A DNA stretch of 14,556 nucleotides from assembly GCA_964389685.1 (NCBI GenBank), contig CAYMFM010000091.1:1-14556 (forward strand). Direction: 5' to 3'. The notes beneath the pieces are model-generated. The model had not been told where the DNA came from. It worked only from the letters and a program-made list of their open reading frames with translations, and did no database searches. How positions within the stretch are numbered: position 1 is the first letter of the stretch; each line of letters opens with the position of its first letter. Source of the stretch: G020353115 sp964389685 (GTDB taxonomy: Bacteria; Bacteroidota; Bacteroidia; Bacteroidales; VadinHA17). Both the position numbers and the translations under genes were made by a program. Below are positions 13,427 to 14,556 of this stretch, in pieces.

Positions 13427-14192
13427 AACTGGATGCATGCCCCAATGCCCGTGATATCTCTGTTGCGGTTTTCGTAATTGCAGTAATTATCTTCTTTAGC
13501 TCTTCTGGGTTATCGAACTCGCGCTTTAGTCCTGTTAAGCTGACCGCTCCCATCATGTCTCCACTAAATCCTTTGATTAGAGCCGCAAAGCACTTGATGC
13601 CCGCCTCGTGCTCTCCGTTGTCGACCGCATAGCCGCGCTCGGCGGTTAGTTTGATCTCCTCCAACAGCTTGATGGGGTCGGTGATCGTGTTTGGAGTCCG
13701 CTTCTCGAGGGTGGTTTCTCGTAGCAGAGACACCACCTGGTCTGTGGGAAGTCCGCTCAGGAGGGCTTTACCGACCCCGGTGCAATAAGCAGGCGCACGG
13801 CTCCCGATCCTCGACATTATGGGAAGTGTCCTATGGCTTTCGATCTTGTCGATATAGACCACATCGTGACCATCTAAGACGCACAGGTGGACGGTCTTCT
13901 GGGTATCGGCGCTCAGCTTGACGAGAAATGGATGAGCGGTTTCGCGTAGCGGCATGCGACGCAACAGTTGGCTGCCCAGCTCCAGGATCTTGTTCCCAAG
14001 CTGGTAGCGACCATCACCATCGCTTCGAATATAGCCTCCCTGAATGAGAGTGTTAAGGTAGCGATAGGCACTCGTTTTATGAACCCCAATGCTGCTAGCT
14101 AGCTCGACGGCTGTCATCCCTTCCGTACTTTGAGCTAACTCTTCGAGGAGATTAAGCCCCTTTGCGAGTATTTTTGCATCCGTAGTTGCCAA
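13425..14192 (-). CDS. IclR-family transcriptional regulator
   Basis: This 255-residue protein has an N-terminal winged helix-turn-helix (KGLNLLEELA; MTAVELASSIGVHKTSAYRYL; a wing around GGYIRSDGDGRYQLGNK) and a C-terminal effector-binding GAF-like domain. The latter contains VHLCVLDGHDVVYIDKIES, GSRAPAYCTGVGKALL, RGYAVDNGEHEAGIKCFAA and GAVSLTGL, all in family order. IclR proteins bind small organic acids or aromatic/amino-acid-derived effectors, and act as repressors or activators of nearby catabolic genes. The start is TTG (14190-14192), eight bases after AAGGAG (14201-14206). It is the first gene of the leftward block and has a strong promoter with nested repeats just upstream, so self-regulation is likely (inference). 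Its G+C (about 60% in one sample) is higher than that of mttB and the racemase gene. Confidence 0.95.
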   Translation of the reverse strand: MATTDAKILAKGLNLLEELAQSTEGMTAVELASSIGVHKTSAYRYLNTLIQGGYIRSDGDGRYQLGNKILELGSQLLRRMPLRETAHPFLVKLSADTQKTVHLCVLDGHDVVYIDKIESHRTLPIMSRIGSRAPAYCTGVGKALLSGLPTDQVVSLLRETTLEKRTPNTITDPIKLLEEIKLTAERGYAVDNGEHEAGIKCFAALIKGFSGDMMGAVSLTGLKREFDNPEELKKIITAITKTATEISRALGHASS

Positions 14193-14246
14193 AAACGCAA
14201 CTCCTTATAGCGTTTATTAAAACTACTATAGCGGAAAAAGCAACTC
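14191..14246. repeat. Nested direct repeats over the iclR promoter and start
   Basis: On the minus strand GAGTTGC-TTTTT (14235-14246) is repeated as GAGTTGCGTTTTT (14191-14203), and CGCTATA (14227-14233) is repeated at 14206-14212. One pair covers the -10 and spacer, the other the ribosome site and start codon. The second copy also forms GTTGC / GCAAC around the TTG start. They are candidate regulator sites. Confidence 0.4.
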
Positions 14247-14253
14247 ATGTCAA
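14225..14253 (-). promoter_or_regulatory. Sigma-70-type promoter of iclR
   Basis: The -35 TTGACA (14248-14253) and the -10 TATAGT (14225-14230) are separated by exactly 17 bases, so the -35 matches consensus fully and the -10 matches five of six. The predicted start site is near 14217, about 25 bases before the TTG start codon. Confidence 0.8.
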
Positions 14254-14266
14254 GGGCAATGTGCCC
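14254..14266. promoter_or_regulatory. Inverted repeat abutting the iclR -35 box
   Basis: GGGCA, three bases, TGCCC forms a perfect inverted repeat directly upstream of TTGACA. Its position would suit an activator or a repressor site. Five-base arms alone are weak evidence. Confidence 0.35.
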
Positions 14267-14395
14267 GTGCGCCAAGACATCGTTACCAGGTAGAGGAGTT
14301 GGTGAGGAGGTGGCTGAAAAAGGCGAAAGATAAAGAAGAAGACAGAGTGCGAGTCGCCTCACGGGAGAGCCCTTTATGAATCACTACAAAGCGGA

Positions 14396-14416
14396 CCACG
14401 ACAGAGCGGCTCGTGG
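14396..14416. repeat. Inverted repeat between the right-edge gene and iclR
   Basis: CCACGA, nine bases, TCGTGG forms a six-base-pair stem about 35 bases after the stop of the right-edge gene. It has no following U-run on either strand, so it is a weak terminator candidate at best. The rest of the 257-base gap (14193-14449) holds the iclR promoter and nothing else I recognise. Confidence 0.25.
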
Positions 14417-14449
14417 CGCAGCTTAAAGGGGCACCTAAGTGGAAAGGCG

Positions 14450-14556
14450 TTAGGCGGATTTTTCCTTTTCTTCTTCCTTTTCCGCCTCTTCCTTCAGCAC
14501 TTTGCGGATTTGCTCCAGGCGCGTAGCGATGCGGGCAAAGACCGTCCCTTCCGGGA
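14450..14556 (-). CDS. C-terminal end of an unrecognised protein, 5' part off window
   Basis: Thirty-four codons on the minus strand enter from the right edge and end at TAA (14450-14452). The translation contains PEGTVFARIATRLEQIRK and a tail rich in Glu and Lys (KEEAEKEEEKEK, ending in SA). It is predicted to be largely helical and highly charged. I do not recognise the family. The frame is preferred because it is open, has coherent helical composition and ends cleanly. It precedes iclR by 257 bases and is probably a separate unit. Confidence 0.5.
   Translation of the reverse strand, partial: PEGTVFARIATRLEQIRKVLKEEAEKEEEKEKSA

Noticed and set aside
14135..14362. Minus-strand frame of 75 codons with a hydrophobic-looking start (RRLALCLLLYL)
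   Set aside because: It runs across the iclR promoter and into the iclR start in another frame and has no Shine-Dalgarno; the hydrophobic stretch comes from the low-complexity CTT-rich sequence.
1..14556. tRNA or rRNA genes, CRISPR arrays, insertion sequences, attachment sites
   Set aside because: I saw no cloverleaf pattern, regularly spaced repeats, transposase motifs or long terminal inverted repeats anywhere in the window.

Overview
The window is a single long block of genes read leftward (minus strand). It looks like a catabolic gene cluster of an anaerobic, probably diderm bacterium. The evidence is a solute-binding protein with a signal peptide but no lipobox cysteine, an MttB/corrinoid methyltransferase pair, and Shine-Dalgarno sites with start and stop overlaps of ordinary bacterial type. 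No marker gene fixes the taxon. Base composition is uneven: 60-base samples run from about 37-40% G+C (mttB, enolase-superfamily gene) to above 60% (aldolase, iclR, corrinoid gene).

Layout from right to left, in transcription order. (1) The C-terminal end of an unrecognised gene enters from the right edge (14450-14556). (2) A near-consensus sigma-70 promoter (TTGACA-N17-TATAGT, 14225-14253) drives an IclR-type regulator. A long-form RidA protein is coupled to it and appears to start at an ATT codon. (3) A polar amino-acid ABC transporter follows: binding protein, an intergenic RNA hairpin, two permeases, ATPase. (4) Next come a metal-dependent amidohydrolase of the Xaa-Pro dipeptidase type, an MttB-family methyltransferase, a broken corrinoid protein with three indels, and an enolase-superfamily enzyme whose catalytic residues fall almost exactly on N-succinylamino-acid racemase/OSBS numbering. 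(5) A decayed second RidA copy precedes an M20 deacylase/peptidase, a creatininase-family protein with a changed metal motif, a threonine-synthase-like PLP enzyme, a KDPG/KHG-type aldolase that appears to start at ATC, and a class V aminotransferase cut off by the left edge.

How the genes may work together (inference). The transporter imports an amino-acid-like or N-substituted amino-acid substrate under IclR control. The amidohydrolase, M20 enzyme, creatininase homologue and racemase would cleave, invert or deacylate it, and MttB would remove an N-methyl group. The threonine-synthase-like PLP enzyme and RidA would handle elimination and enamine/imine products. The aldolase would split a 2-keto-4-hydroxy acid, possibly to pyruvate plus glyoxylate, and the aminotransferase could convert glyoxylate to glycine. 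This set of enzymes is unusual and the substrate cannot be named from the sequence.

The most notable signals are signs of decay or unusual expression inside an otherwise intact cluster: two pseudogenes, two apparent ATY start codons in the same ATY-AGT-AAA context, a G10 tract in mttB, and catalytic-motif changes in the creatininase and the aldolase.
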